Positions 8,431 through 17,968 of a DNA stretch of 55,926 nucleotides are shown here, in pieces; position 1 is the stretch's first letter; the number at the start of each line of letters is the position of its first letter. The stretch comes from Planctomycetota bacterium (GTDB lineage Bacteria > Planctomycetota > J058), in contig JAMLIC010000059.1 of the NCBI GenBank assembly GCA_023954375.1, positions 1-55,926 of the forward strand, read 5' to 3'. Made by a program: the position numbers and the translations under genes. Below the pieces are notes generated by a model that was not told the origin of the DNA, ran no database searches, and was given only the letters and a program-made list of their open reading frames with translations.

Positions 8431-8436
8431 TAGAAT
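8431..8436 (+). promoter_or_regulatory. TAGAAT box 10 nt before the trkH start; probable leaderless gene
   Basis: TAGAAT lies 10 nt before the ATG at 8447, with no Shine-Dalgarno sequence between. Spacing and composition match the boxes at 5246, 32552, 33599 and 55678. Confidence 0.5.
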
Positions 8437-8446
8437 CCGCCCGATC

Positions 8447-10069
8447 ATGGGCCTGCTGCGTCGGCTCGAAGTCGACATGCCCGGCGTCCTCGGGACGACC
8501 GGCATCACGCTCCTCGTCATCGGCGTGGCCCAGCTCGCGCCGGCGGCGGTGGCGTTCGCGACCGGCGCGCCGGCCCTGCGCCTGACGCTCGGCGCGCTCG
8601 CCGTCATCGGCATCGCCGGCGCGCTCGTGCCCTTGCGGCGGCAGGCGCGCAAGTGGACGCGGCGCGAGTCGCTGGCGATCGTGCTCCTCTCGTGGCTGGG
8701 CGCGATCGTCGCCGGCGCGGTCCCCTTCTGGGTCACCGGGATCGCGGGCCCGTTCGACGCGCTGTTCGAGGCGGCCAGCGGGATCACGACCACCGGCGCC
8801 TCGATCTTCGTCGACGTCGACCGACTCTCGACCGTCCCGCTCCCCGACCACGTGGCCGCGCACCCGGTCGTCCCGGCCCTGCACCTGTGGCGCGCCCTCA
8901 TGCACTGGCTCGGGGGCGCGGGGATCGTGCTCGTCGTCGTCATCATCTCCCCGTTCCTCGAGGACGTGGAGGCCCTGCGGCGCACGCAGCGCGCCGAGAC
9001 CAGCCTCCTCACCGAGCGCTACCGGGGGAGCACCAAGGCGACCATGCGCGGCCTGCTCACGGTCTACGTGGGCGCGACGACGGTGTTCTGGCTCGTCCTC
9101 GTCGCGCTCGGCCTCGGCGCCTGGGACGCCCTCGTGCACGCGCTGTCCACCCTCGCCACCGGCGGCTACTCGAACAGGTCCGCCTCGCTCGGCGCCTGGG
9201 GCAACGTCGTGCAGCTCGTGACCGTGGCCTTCATGGTGCTCGGCGCGCTCAACTTCGCCTTGCTGGGCCGGATCGTCGAGGAGGTCCGCGCCGAGGTCGG
9301 GCGCGCGGCGGCGGCCGAGGGCCGCCTCCTGGCGGCGCGCTTCGCCCTCGGCGCCGCGCCCCGGATCGCCGCGCGGAGCCTCTGGCGCAGCGGCGAGGCG
9401 CGCGGCTACCTGCTGCTCCTCTTCGTGGCCGCCGCCGCGATCGCCCTGCTCCTGGCGCTCTCCGGCGACGCGCGCTACCGGGGCGCGGCGGGCCTGTGGC
9501 AAGGCGTCGTCGACGCCGCCTTCAACGTGGTCTCGATCTCGACCACCACGGGCTTCGGCACCGTCGACTACGTCGCCTGGCCGGTCGCCTGCCAGGCGAT
9601 CCTGCTCGGGCTCATGGTCATGGGCGGCTGCGCCGGCTCGACCGCCGGCGGGATCAAGGTCCGCCGGGCCCTGATCGTGCTCAAGTACGCCTACCGCGAG
9701 GTCGTGCGCTTCACCCACCCGCGGGCCGTCCTGCCGATCCGCCTCGGCGAGACCGTCGTGCCGGAGGAGCACGTCCGCGAGGCCCTGGGCTTCGTGACCA
9801 CCTACCTCGCCGTGATGCTGACCCTCGGCCTCGTCGTGGCGCTCGCCGGCCGCGACCCGGTCACGACCGCCGGCGCGGCCGTGTCGGCGGTGGGCAGCAT
9901 CGGCCCCGGCTTCGGCGAGGTCGGGCCGGCCGGCTCCTTCCAGGGCTTCCCCGGCTGGACGAAGCTGGCCCTCGGGCTCGGCATGCTCCTCGGGCGCCTC
10001 GAGATCCTCCCCGTCCTCACCGCCTGCGTGCCGAGCTTCTGGGTGCGTCGCGCCGCGCGGACGGTGTGA
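8447..10069 (+). CDS. trkH: TrkH/KtrB-type potassium uptake protein
   Basis: This is a 540-aa inner-membrane protein with about ten hydrophobic segments and the four pore-loop signatures of the TrkH/KtrB/HKT family: TTTGASIF (about 114), LATGGYSN (about 237), STTTGFGTVDY (about 365) and GSIGPGFGEVGP (about 482). It should move K+ inward together with a cytoplasmic TrkA/KtrA subunit; no such gene is in the window. The start follows a TAGAAT box by 10 nt and lacks a ribosome site. A stop-adjacent repeat overlaps its TGA. Confidence 0.93.
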   Translation: MGLLRRLEVDMPGVLGTTGITLLVIGVAQLAPAAVAFATGAPALRLTLGALAVIGIAGALVPLRRQARKWTRRESLAIVLLSWLGAIVAGAVPFWVTGIAGPFDALFEAASGITTTGASIFVDVDRLSTVPLPDHVAAHPVVPALHLWRALMHWLGGAGIVLVVVIISPFLEDVEALRRTQRAETSLLTERYRGSTKATMRGLLTVYVGATTVFWLVLVALGLGAWDALVHALSTLATGGYSNRSASLGAWGNVVQLVTVAFMVLGALNFALLGRIVEEVRAEVGRAAAAEGRLLAARFALGAAPRIAARSLWRSGEARGYLLLLFVAAAAIALLLALSGDARYRGAAGLWQGVVDAAFNVVSISTTTGFGTVDYVAWPVACQAILLGLMVMGGCAGSTAGGIKVRRALIVLKYAYREVVRFTHPRAVLPIRLGETVVPEEHVREALGFVTTYLAVMLTLGLVVALAGRDPVTTAGAAVSAVGSIGPGFGEVGPAGSFQGFPGWTKLALGLGMLLGRLEILPVLTACVPSFWVRRAARTV

Positions 10070-10120
10070 TCGCGGCTGCGGCCGAGGATGGCGGGCGCGG
10101 CGGTGCGGCGGGGGGGGGGC
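10064..10120 (+). repeat. Stop-adjacent repeat, copy 3, overlapping the trkH stop
   Basis: GGTGTGATCGCGGCTGCGGC includes the TGA stop of trkH and is followed by a G/C-rich stretch and a ten-G run. It aligns with the copies at 1-88, 6990 and 10549-10588. Relative to its upstream gene it is in the same orientation as the others. Confidence 0.7.
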
Positions 10121-10136
10121 CGACTTCGGCGCCCCC

Positions 10137-10286
10137 GACCGCTCAGGCTCGGTCGGCGGCCCGGAGGCCGCCTTCCCTCGCCTTCGCGCCGCAGCGCCTC
10201 GCCCTCCTCGGCCTCGCCTGACGCTCCTGCTGCGAAGGCGCGGTGAGGTGTGCTCGGAGGCGGCTCCGCCATCTGCGAAGACGGGC
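10137..10286 (+). repeat. Long dispersed repeat, copy A (about 150 bp)
   Basis: This stretch matches the reverse complement of 55769-55916 almost throughout, with scattered substitutions. It has a 7-bp hairpin (GGCGGCC, loop CGGA, GGCCGCC at 10155-10172), then CCCTCGCCTTCGCG, a Leu/Ala-codon-like GC stretch, and a second GGTGTGCTCGGAGG motif near 10248. The copy at the window end keeps the hairpin with loop AGGA. I see no protein-coding signal in it. Confidence 0.75.
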
Positions 10287-10339
10287 GGGCGCCGGGCTTG
10301 AACGACGCAACGACCGGGTTCGAGGACAGGCCCTGGCGG

Positions 10340-10540
10340 TCCCGTCAGGGGCGAGTCCATCGGCTCGCCTCTGATCAGAGGCGAGTCCATCGGCTCGCCT
10401 CTGACGACCACTCCGGGCCCGAAGGGCCCGGCGCGAGCGGGCGCAGGCGCGGCTTTGCCGCGCCGAGCACCGCGAAGCGAAGGCGAGGGAGGACCCGCGT
10501 AGCGGGTCCTCCCAGCTCGCCGACTCCGAGTCGACAGCCC
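10340..10540. repeat. Array of perfect hairpins in the trkH-ferritin spacer
   Basis: Six palindromes lie in a row. Two are direct copies of a 24-nt unit (10351-10374 and 10381-10404) folding as GCGAG-loop-CTCGC. Then come GGGCCC-GAA-GGGCCC (10415-10429), GGCGCGGC-TTT-GCCGCGCC (10446-10464), a 12-bp stem GGGAGGACCCGC-GTA-GCGGGTCCTCCC (10487-10513) and CGACTCCGAGTCG (10521-10533). No U tract follows, so these are not ordinary intrinsic terminators, though they could act as a bidirectional transcript end between the convergent trkH and ferritin-like genes. Confidence 0.75.
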
Positions 10541-10548
10541 GCGCGCCG

Positions 10549-10588
10549 CCTCGCCCGTCATCCGCGGCCGCAGCCGTCGATCACACCG
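10549..10588 (-). repeat. Stop-adjacent repeat, copy 4
   Basis: On the minus strand this reads GGTGTGATCGACGGCTGCGG and begins 2 nt after the TGA of the ferritin-like gene. It is nearly identical to copy 1 near position 88. The sequence continues into the hairpin array. Confidence 0.7.
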
Positions 10589-10589
10589 C

Positions 10590-11114
10590 TCAGGCCGACG
10601 ACTCACCCTCCATCACCTCGGCCCGCAGGAACATGCCCACGATCCGATGCGTCAGCCGGAGGTGCTCCTCCTCGTGCTCGAGGCGCTCCTCGAGCTCGGC
10701 CTTCGCCTCCTCGTCCCCCGCCTGCTCGGCCAGGCCGAGCAGCTGGGCCCAGCCCGCGTTGTCGGCCAGCTCGGCCGTGTTCAGGGCGTGGAACATCTGC
10801 GACAGCGGCGCGTCGCTGAAGATCACCTGCTCGAGGCCCTGGGTCTCGGTCTCGACCAGCAGGGCCTTCTCCGTCTTCTCCTCGGGGTCGCCGCCCAGCG
10901 CGCGGATCTGCTCCTCGCACCAGTCGCCGTGGGCCTCCTCCTGGTCGCGGTGCTCCTGGAGCTCCCGCACGAGCTTCTTCAGCTGCGTGTGCCGCGACGC
11001 CTTGACCTTCTTCAGGACCGCGTCGTAGAGCTTCACCGCCGCCCGCTCCGCCGCGAGCCGCTCGCACAAGAGGTCGATCACCTTCTCGGGGTTCGTCCGA
11101 CCGAGCTTCTCCAT
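10590..11114 (-). CDS. Ferritin-like domain protein
   Basis: This 174-aa, largely helical protein has four helices carrying spaced carboxylates and histidines: LAAERAAVKLY, EHRDQEEAHGDW, NTAELADNAGWAQL and LEHEEEHLRLTH. These positions fit the di-iron sites of ferritin-like/DUF892-type proteins. A role in metal storage or oxidative stress is likely; no catalytic assay analogue is obvious. The ATG at 11114 has GAGG about 7 nt upstream. It converges with trkH across a repeat-filled spacer. Confidence 0.8.
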   Translation of the reverse strand: MEKLGRTNPEKVIDLLCERLAAERAAVKLYDAVLKKVKASRHTQLKKLVRELQEHRDQEEAHGDWCEEQIRALGGDPEEKTEKALLVETETQGLEQVIFSDAPLSQMFHALNTAELADNAGWAQLLGLAEQAGDEEAKAELEERLEHEEEHLRLTHRIVGMFLRAEVMEGESSA

Positions 11115-11244
11115 CGCTTACCTCGCTCCTCCCGTGGGGGTCGCGCGGCTGCTCGCAACGGGCGGGCCCGACGACCCGCCCGCCGGCCGCGGGCCGCGCG
11201 GGACCCCGGCGCCCCGGAGGCGCCGCGCGCGTCCCCCGGGCGGG

Positions 11245-12027
11245 TCAGGCGGCGGCGCCCACCGGCGTCGGCGCGCGCGTCGTCGCGCCCAGGACGAACG
11301 GGAGGATCAGGCTCGCCAGGCGCGCCGGCCGGGTGAAGTTCAGCGTGTGGTCGCCGCCGGGTATCTCGACGTGACGGCCGCGCGGCAGGAGCCGCGCCAC
11401 GTGCTCGCACCAGGCGCGGGTCACGTACCAGTCGCGGGTCCCGCGAACGACCAGCGCCGGGCGGTCGACGAACGGCAGGAGGTCGTCGCCCGGCCGGCGG
11501 CGCATCTCGCGGGCGAGCGCCCACGCGCGCCGGAGGCCGCAGTCGCGCAGGTCCAGGAGCACGTTCAGCCCGTGCCGCGTGAAGACCTTCTGCAGGCTGT
11601 CCATGCCGAGCCCGAAGAGGAGGCGCGCCAGCGACCGGCGCTCCCCGGTCGGCCCCTGCAGGACGACGCACGAGGTGCGGTCGGGGTGGCGCGCGGCGAA
11701 GCTGGCGATCACCTGGCAGCCGTACGAGTTGCCGACGAACGCCGCCCGCTCCACCTCCAGGGCGTCGAGCCAGTCGAGCAGCGCGTCGGCCTGCGCGTGC
11801 ATGCCGCGGAAGGGCAGGCGGCGGCTCCGCCCGTGCCCCGGCAGGTCCGGCGCGAGCACGCGCACGTGCGGGTCGAGCGCGTGCAGGAGGGGCATCATGT
11901 AGCGGCTCGAGACGACCGCGCCGTGCACGAGCACGACCAGCGGCCGGTCGGGCGGCAGGGGCGCCGTCCCCAGCCACGCGTGCATGGGCCGCCCGCCGCG
12001 GACGACCCGGAGCGGGGCAGGGCCCAT
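11245..12027 (-). CDS. Alpha/beta hydrolase
   Basis: This 260-aa protein has the alpha/beta hydrolase features in order: oxyanion loop VLVHGAVVSS, DLPGHGRS, nucleophile elbow GNSYG (Ser about 100), acid near RGTRDWYV and catalytic His in GGDHTLNF. It is a cytosolic ester or C-C bond hydrolase of unknown substrate. The upstream gene's stop and this ATG share a TGATG junction at 12027, so the two are translationally coupled. Confidence 0.87.
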   Translation of the reverse strand: MGPAPLRVVRGGRPMHAWLGTAPLPPDRPLVVLVHGAVVSSRYMMPLLHALDPHVRVLAPDLPGHGRSRRLPFRGMHAQADALLDWLDALEVERAAFVGNSYGCQVIASFAARHPDRTSCVVLQGPTGERRSLARLLFGLGMDSLQKVFTRHGLNVLLDLRDCGLRRAWALAREMRRRPGDDLLPFVDRPALVVRGTRDWYVTRAWCEHVARLLPRGRHVEIPGGDHTLNFTRPARLASLILPFVLGATTRAPTPVGAAA

Positions 12028-12341
12028 CAGCGGCGCCTCTCGCGGATCGCCGAGACGAGCTCGCGCTTGCGCATGGAGCTCCGCCCCTCGATCCCCAGGT
12101 CGCGCGCGACGTTCTTCAGCTCGTCGACGGTCCGCTCGTCGAGCGGGCGGTTCGGGTTGCCGGTGCCCTGCGTCTTCTTGTTGGGCGTCCGGCCCTCCTC
12201 GCGGCGGCCCTTGTTGACGGTCCGCCCGGCGATCTCCTTCGCGCGCGGCTCGGAGACGCCCCGCTCGAGGCTGCTCTCCTTGATGTGCTCGTACTTGCGC
12301 TCGTCCTTGCTGGACCAGCCACGGCGTCGACGCTCGGCCAC
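12027..12341 (-). CDS. Rho N-terminal/SAP-like small protein (plasmid-stabilisation type)
   Basis: This 104-aa basic protein has two parts. Residues 1-65 contain WSSKDERKYEHIKESSLERG and AKEIAGRTVNKGRREEGRTP, often annotated as plasmid stabilisation protein. Residues 68-100 (RTVDELKNVARDLGIEG, KRELVSAIRER) form a Rho-N/SAP-like helix pair that binds nucleic acid. The GTG at 12341 follows GAGGTG. It is coupled by TGATG to the alpha/beta hydrolase. Function is unknown; a DNA- or RNA-binding accessory role is inferred. Confidence 0.82.
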   Translation of the reverse strand: MAERRRRGWSSKDERKYEHIKESSLERGVSEPRAKEIAGRTVNKGRREEGRTPNKKTQGTGNPNRPLDERTVDELKNVARDLGIEGRSSMRKRELVSAIRERRR

Positions 12342-12732
12342 GGGGCACCTCGCGGTGTTCGCGCTGCGGTCGCGCCCCCCATGACGGCGAGGCTATCACG
12401 GCCCTGCGGCCCGGGACCCCTCAGCGAGGGCTGCGATCTTCGGCGCGCGGGACGGAGGCGCCGGGCCGGGGCGACTCCGGCCGGGGGTCCCGGTGCGCGG
12501 CCGCCGAGCACCCGGAAGCCCTCGAAGCGCAACGAGCCTGCGGCCGAGCACGCGGATTCCCCCGGCGTCAGCGATGACCGGCGCAGGTCACTGCGACGCC
12601 ACGCGCCCCGCCAACCCCGCTCGCGAGGCGCGGTTCCGGGCGCCGCGCCGGCGCCATCGCCGCCGCGGCCTTCGCGTCCGGCGACCCGGTGGCTACCGTG
12701 CGACTGCAGGGGGGACCAGCGAGCACAGCGAC
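12342..12732. other. 391-bp divergent spacer before the glycan cluster
   Basis: This spacer separates the minus-strand Rho-N-like gene from the first gene of the large plus-strand cluster. The open frames through it are Arg/Pro-rich and show no protein signature. It is the natural place for the cluster promoter, but I see no clear -35/-10 pair; TACCGT near 12694 is the only weak -10-like hexamer. Confidence 0.35.
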
Positions 12733-13686
12733 ATGCACGCGGCCGTCATCTCCGGCCCCGGCCAGACCACGATCGAGGCGCTCCCCGACCCCGTCCCCGG
12801 CCCGCGCCAGGTGCGCGTGCGGCTCGAGGGCTGCGGCGTGTGCGCCTCCAACGTCCCGCCGTTCGAGGGCCGCCCCTGGTTCCGCTACCCGCTCGAGGCG
12901 GGCAGCCCCGGCCACGAGGGCTGGGGCGTCGTGGAGGTGGTGGGCGCCGAGGTCCGGGCCCTGGCGCCGGGCGACCGCGTCGCGTTCCTCTCCGGACGCG
13001 CCTACGCCACGCACGACCTCGCCGAGGCGGACCAGTGCGTCGTCCTGCCGCCGACGCTCGCCGGCCCCTTCCCCGGCGAGGCGCTCGCCTGCGCCATGAA
13101 CATCTTCGCCCGCGCCGAGGTCCGCCCCGACCAGGCGGTCGCGATCGTCGGCGGCGGCTTCCTCGGCCTGGCCCTCACCGCGCTGTGCAGCCGGGCCCAG
13201 GCGCGGGTGCTCGTCGTCTCGCGCCGGGCCTCCTCGCTGCGCCTCGCGCGCCGCCTCGGCGCCGACCAGGCGGTGCTCCTCGACGACGCCGAGCGCGCGA
13301 TCGACGTGGTGCGCCAGGCCACGGGCGGCGAGGGCTGCGAGCGCGTGATCGAGGCGGTCGGCAAGCAGGCGGCCCTCGACCTCGCCACGCGGCTGACCCG
13401 CGTGCGCGGGCGCCTCGTGATCGCCGGCTACCACCAGGACGGGCCGCGGCAGGTCGACATGCAGCTGTGGAACTGGCGCGGGCTCGACGTGGTGAACGCC
13501 CACGAGCGCGACCCCGCCGTCTACGTCGCCGGCATGCGCGCCGCGGTGGACGCGGTCGCCGAGGGGACGCTCGACCTGGGCGCGCTCCTCACCCACTCGG
13601 CGCCCCTCGCGCGCCTGGGCGAGGCGCTGTCGCTGGCGGCCGCCTGCCCGGACGGGTTCGTGAAGGCGTGGGTGGCCTGCGGCTGA
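12733..13686 (+). CDS. MDR-family alcohol/polyol dehydrogenase-like protein
   Basis: This 317-aa protein resembles the threonine/sorbitol dehydrogenase branch. EGCGVCASNVPPFEG occupies the catalytic-zinc Cys position and GHEGWGVVEVVG is the conserved GHE segment; the Rossmann motif is VAIVGGGFLGLAL. The structural-zinc Cys loop is missing. It should oxidise or reduce a polyol or sugar, perhaps inositol or an inositol-derived ketone given the distal inositol synthase gene. It opens the 16-gene cluster. The next gene, a Gfo/Idh/MocA oxidoreductase, begins 25 bp later, a pairing common in sugar and inositol pathways. ATG at 12733 chosen by fit to the family N terminus. Confidence 0.85.
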   Translation: MHAAVISGPGQTTIEALPDPVPGPRQVRVRLEGCGVCASNVPPFEGRPWFRYPLEAGSPGHEGWGVVEVVGAEVRALAPGDRVAFLSGRAYATHDLAEADQCVVLPPTLAGPFPGEALACAMNIFARAEVRPDQAVAIVGGGFLGLALTALCSRAQARVLVVSRRASSLRLARRLGADQAVLLDDAERAIDVVRQATGGEGCERVIEAVGKQAALDLATRLTRVRGRLVIAGYHQDGPRQVDMQLWNWRGLDVVNAHERDPAVYVAGMRAAVDAVAEGTLDLGALLTHSAPLARLGEALSLAAACPDGFVKAWVACG

Positions 13687-13711
13687 CGCGCGGCCGGGGA
13701 GAGGAGGAGCG

Positions 13712-14698
13712 GTGAGACAACGCCCCCGGATCGGCGCCCTGGGCGTCGGCTGGATCGGACGGCACCGGCTGGAGAGGGTCGTCGAGAGCGGCGCGGCCGA
13801 CGTCGTCGGCCTCGCGGACGCGTCGCCGGCCGCGCTCGACGCCGCCGCGCCGGTCGCCCCGGACGCGCGCCTGGTCTCCTCCCTCGAGGACCTGCTGGCC
13901 CTCGACCTCGACGGGCTCATGATCGCCACCCCGAGCGCCCAGCACGCCGAGCAGTGCGTGGCCGCGCTCGGCTGCGGGCTGGGCGTCTTCTGCCAGAAGC
14001 CGCTGGCGCGCACGGCCGCCGAGACGCGGCAGGTCGTCGCCGCCGCGCGCGCGGCCGACCGCCTGCTCGCCGTCGACCTCTCCTACCGCCACGTCACGGG
14101 CGTCGCGGCGCTCCGGGACCTCGTGCGCGGCGGGGCGCTCGGCGACGTGTTCGCCGCCGACCTCGTGTTCCACAACGCCTACGGCCCGGACAAGGCGTGG
14201 TTCTACGACCCGGTCCGCTCCGGCGGCGGCTGCCTGATCGACCTCGGGATCCACGTGCTCGACCTCGCGCTCTGGGCGCTCGACTTCCCCGCGGTCGACG
14301 CCGTCGACCGCGACCTGCGCGCCGGCGGCGCGCCCCTCGCGCCCGGCGGCGTCGAGGACTTCGTCGCCGCCCGCCTCGTGACCGACGGGGGCGCGAGCCT
14401 GCGCCTGGGCTGCTCGTGGCGCCTGCACGCGGGCCAGGAGGCCGTGATCGAGGCCAGCTTCTACGGGACGCGCGGCGGGGCGTCCCTCCGGAACGTCGAC
14501 GGGTCGTTCTACGACTTCGTCGTCGACCACCACGAGGGCACGGCGCGCCGGCGCCTCGCCGCCCCGCCCGACGCCTGGGGCGGGCGGGCGGCGGTGGCCT
14601 GGGCGCGGCGCCTCGCCCGCGACCCGTCCTTCGACCCGGAGGTGGAGCGCGTCGTCGACGTCGCGCGCGCGCTCGACCGGGTGTACGGGCGCGAATGA
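13712..14698 (+). CDS. Gfo/Idh/MocA family oxidoreductase
   Basis: This 328-aa protein has an N-terminal NAD(P)-binding domain (IGALGVGWIGRHRL), the family motif FCQKPLARTA in the EKP position (here QKP), and the C-terminal beta-sheet domain with the catalytic-type GGGCLIDLGIHVLDL containing the Asp-x-x-x-His pattern. Members act on myo-inositol, sugar nucleotides or other sugars. The GTG at 13712 follows GAGGAGG. The first Glu of EKP is replaced by Gln, which may alter activity. Context suggests work on an inositol or sugar intermediate of the cluster. Confidence 0.9.
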   Translation: MRQRPRIGALGVGWIGRHRLERVVESGAADVVGLADASPAALDAAAPVAPDARLVSSLEDLLALDLDGLMIATPSAQHAEQCVAALGCGLGVFCQKPLARTAAETRQVVAAARAADRLLAVDLSYRHVTGVAALRDLVRGGALGDVFAADLVFHNAYGPDKAWFYDPVRSGGGCLIDLGIHVLDLALWALDFPAVDAVDRDLRAGGAPLAPGGVEDFVAARLVTDGGASLRLGCSWRLHAGQEAVIEASFYGTRGGASLRNVDGSFYDFVVDHHEGTARRRLAAPPDAWGGRAAVAWARRLARDPSFDPEVERVVDVARALDRVYGRE

Positions 14699-14882
14699 CG
14701 CTGCGGACAGGGACGTCCCGCGCGCCTGGTGACCGCCGGTCATCCCGGCTCCCGGACGGGGCTTGCTCGCGCGGCCGCGCGCGCGCCACGGCTGCGCACT
14801 TCTTCGTGCTGGGGCGGCGTTCTACAGTGAGCACCAGGTCCAGGGGGGCGCCGGCGCCGCGACAGCGGGCCGAGGTCGCGCC

Positions 14883-16019
<1,137 letters not shown>

Positions 16020-16033
16020 GCGGGGGGACGGAC

Positions 16034-17968
16034 ATGGACCGCGGCACGTCCTCGAACAACGACGCGGCGCGCCTGGGCCTCACGGCCACCCTCCGCCCGG
16101 GGGACGACCCGGCCGAGGTGGCGCGCGACCTGGCCCGCGTGGGGCTCCCGCGCCTGCGGGCGGCGCTCCCCTGGTCGGCGTGGGCCCACGACGCCGCCGG
16201 CGCGGCGGCCCTGCTCGAGGCCCTCGCGCGGGACCTCGACGTCCTCCCCGGCGTGATCGTCGACGGCGCCGAGGGGGACCTCGCCGAGTTCGTCGAGGCC
16301 GCCCTGGCGCGCTGCGGCCCGGACGTGGGGTGGGTCGAGCTGGCCCTGCGCGACGGCGCGCCGGCGGCGCTCGTCGCGGACGCCGCGCGGCGCGTGCGCG
16401 CGCTCGGGCGGCGCGTGGCGCTGTCGGTGGCCGCGCCGACCCCCGAGGCGCTCGAGGCCGCGCCGCTCGAGCACGCCGACGCGGTCGGCCTGGACCTCGA
16501 GGGCGTGCCGCTCGACGCCTGGGAGGCCGCGGTCCGGCGCGCCCGGGCCGCGCTGCCGGGCTGCCCGGCGTGGGTCGTGCGCGCGGGGGCGACCTCGTTC
16601 CCGCACGAGGAGCTCGAGCAGGCGCGCGCGCTCCTCGGCGCGCTGACGCTCCCGACGGAGCGGCTCTACTGGGACGGGCCGCGCGACGCGCCGCCCGCCG
16701 AGGAGGGCGGGCCGGACGACCCCAGGGCCGCCGCGCGCGGCCTCCTCCACCACGACGGGCGCGAGAAGCTCCTCGCCCGGCTGCTCGCCGCCCGGGGCCT
16801 CGCCGGGGTGCGCGAGGTGGTGGCCTGGGCGGCGCCCCGGTCGCCAGGAGCGGAGCGAGGCGTCCGCGCAGCTCGCGCAGGCGGCGCCACACCGATCGAG
16901 GTCCACGGCGGCGCGCCGCCGGTCCTGATCACCGGCGGCGCCGGCTTCGTCGGCAGCAACCTCGCCGCGCGCCTCCTCGCGGCCGGCCGCCGCGTCGTCC
17001 TCTACGACGACCTCTCGCGCCCCGGCGTGGAGGAGAACGCGCGCTGGCTGCTCGAGGGCCGGGGCGACGCGGCGCGCCTGGTCGTGGCCGACGTGCGCGA
17101 CCGCCTGCGCCTGCGCCGCGCCCTTGAGGGCGCGGGCGAGGTGTTCCACCTCGCGGGGCAGGTCGCGGTGACGACGAGCCTCGAGCGGCCGACCCACGAC
17201 TTCGAGGTCAACGCCCTCGGCACGCACGTCCTGCTCGAGGAGCTGCGGCGGCGCGCGGGGCGCGGCGAGGGGCCGCGGGCGCTCGTGTTCACGTCGACGA
17301 ACAAGGTCTACGGCGGACTCCCCGACCTGCCGCTCGCGGAGCGCCCGACGCGCTGGGAGCCGGCCGACCCGCTCGTGCGCGCGCGGGGGATCTCGGAGGA
17401 CCAGCCGCTCGACCTGCACAGCCCCTACGGCTGCTCGAAGGGGGCGGCGGACCAGTACGTCGTCGAGTACGCGCGGACGTTCGGCATCCCCGGGGTCGTG
17501 CTCCGCATGAGCTGCATCTACGGCCCGCGGCAGCTCGGGACGCCCGACCAGGGCTGGGTGAGCCAGTTCGCGCTGTGCGCGCTCGAGGGCGCGCCGCTCG
17601 TGATCTACGGCGACGGCAAGCAGGTGCGCGACGTGCTGCACATCGACGACCTCGTCGACGCGTTCCTGCTGGCGGCGGCGCGCGCCCCCGAGCTGGCCGG
17701 CCGCGCCTTCAACATCGGCGGCGGGCCGCAGCGCACGGTCAGCCTGATCGAGCTGCTCGAGCTCCTGCGCGGGCTCGGCGCCGGGCGGCTCGACGTCAGC
17801 CACGCGGCGTGGCGCCCCGGGGACCAGCGCTACTACGTCTCCGACTCCAGCCGCTTCCGGGCGGCGACCGGCTGGTCGCCGCGGGTGGGCGTCCACGAGG
17901 GCGTGGGGCGGCTGGTCCGCTGGCTGGGCGAGTCGCCGGCCTACGCGCGGCGGGCGAGGAGCGCGTGA
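16034..17968 (+). CDS. Fusion of a TIM-barrel-like domain and a nucleotide-sugar epimerase
   Basis: The protein is 644 aa, about twice a normal epimerase. Residues about 290-640 are a CDP-paratose/UDP-glucose epimerase-like SDR: TGGAGFVGSNLAARLL, HLAGQVAVTTS, SPYGCSKGAADQYV and YGPRQLGTPDQGWV. Residues 1-280 look like a reduced TIM barrel (AEVARDLARVGLPRLRAALPW, then FVEAALARCGPDVGWVELAL). The latter recalls the glycoside-hydrolase-like protein at 26103. No obvious catalytic Glu pair is visible in it, so it may bind sugar rather than cut it. Its stop overlaps the next GTG (GTGA). Confidence 0.85.
   Translation: MDRGTSSNNDAARLGLTATLRPGDDPAEVARDLARVGLPRLRAALPWSAWAHDAAGAAALLEALARDLDVLPGVIVDGAEGDLAEFVEAALARCGPDVGWVELALRDGAPAALVADAARRVRALGRRVALSVAAPTPEALEAAPLEHADAVGLDLEGVPLDAWEAAVRRARAALPGCPAWVVRAGATSFPHEELEQARALLGALTLPTERLYWDGPRDAPPAEEGGPDDPRAAARGLLHHDGREKLLARLLAARGLAGVREVVAWAAPRSPGAERGVRAARAGGATPIEVHGGAPPVLITGGAGFVGSNLAARLLAAGRRVVLYDDLSRPGVEENARWLLEGRGDAARLVVADVRDRLRLRRALEGAGEVFHLAGQVAVTTSLERPTHDFEVNALGTHVLLEELRRRAGRGEGPRALVFTSTNKVYGGLPDLPLAERPTRWEPADPLVRARGISEDQPLDLHSPYGCSKGAADQYVVEYARTFGIPGVVLRMSCIYGPRQLGTPDQGWVSQFALCALEGAPLVIYGDGKQVRDVLHIDDLVDAFLLAAARAPELAGRAFNIGGGPQRTVSLIELLELLRGLGAGRLDVSHAAWRPGDQRYYVSDSSRFRAATGWSPRVGVHEGVGRLVRWLGESPAYARRARSA

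Noticed and set aside
10487..10513. Rho-independent terminator
   Set aside because: The stem is perfect, but there is no T tract on either side. I keep it as a structured repeat only.
7058..10606. Very long minus-strand open frame (1182 codons) across trkH and the repeat region
   Set aside because: It overlaps trkH and the MDR gene, has no motif, and its composition is that of an antisense shadow.
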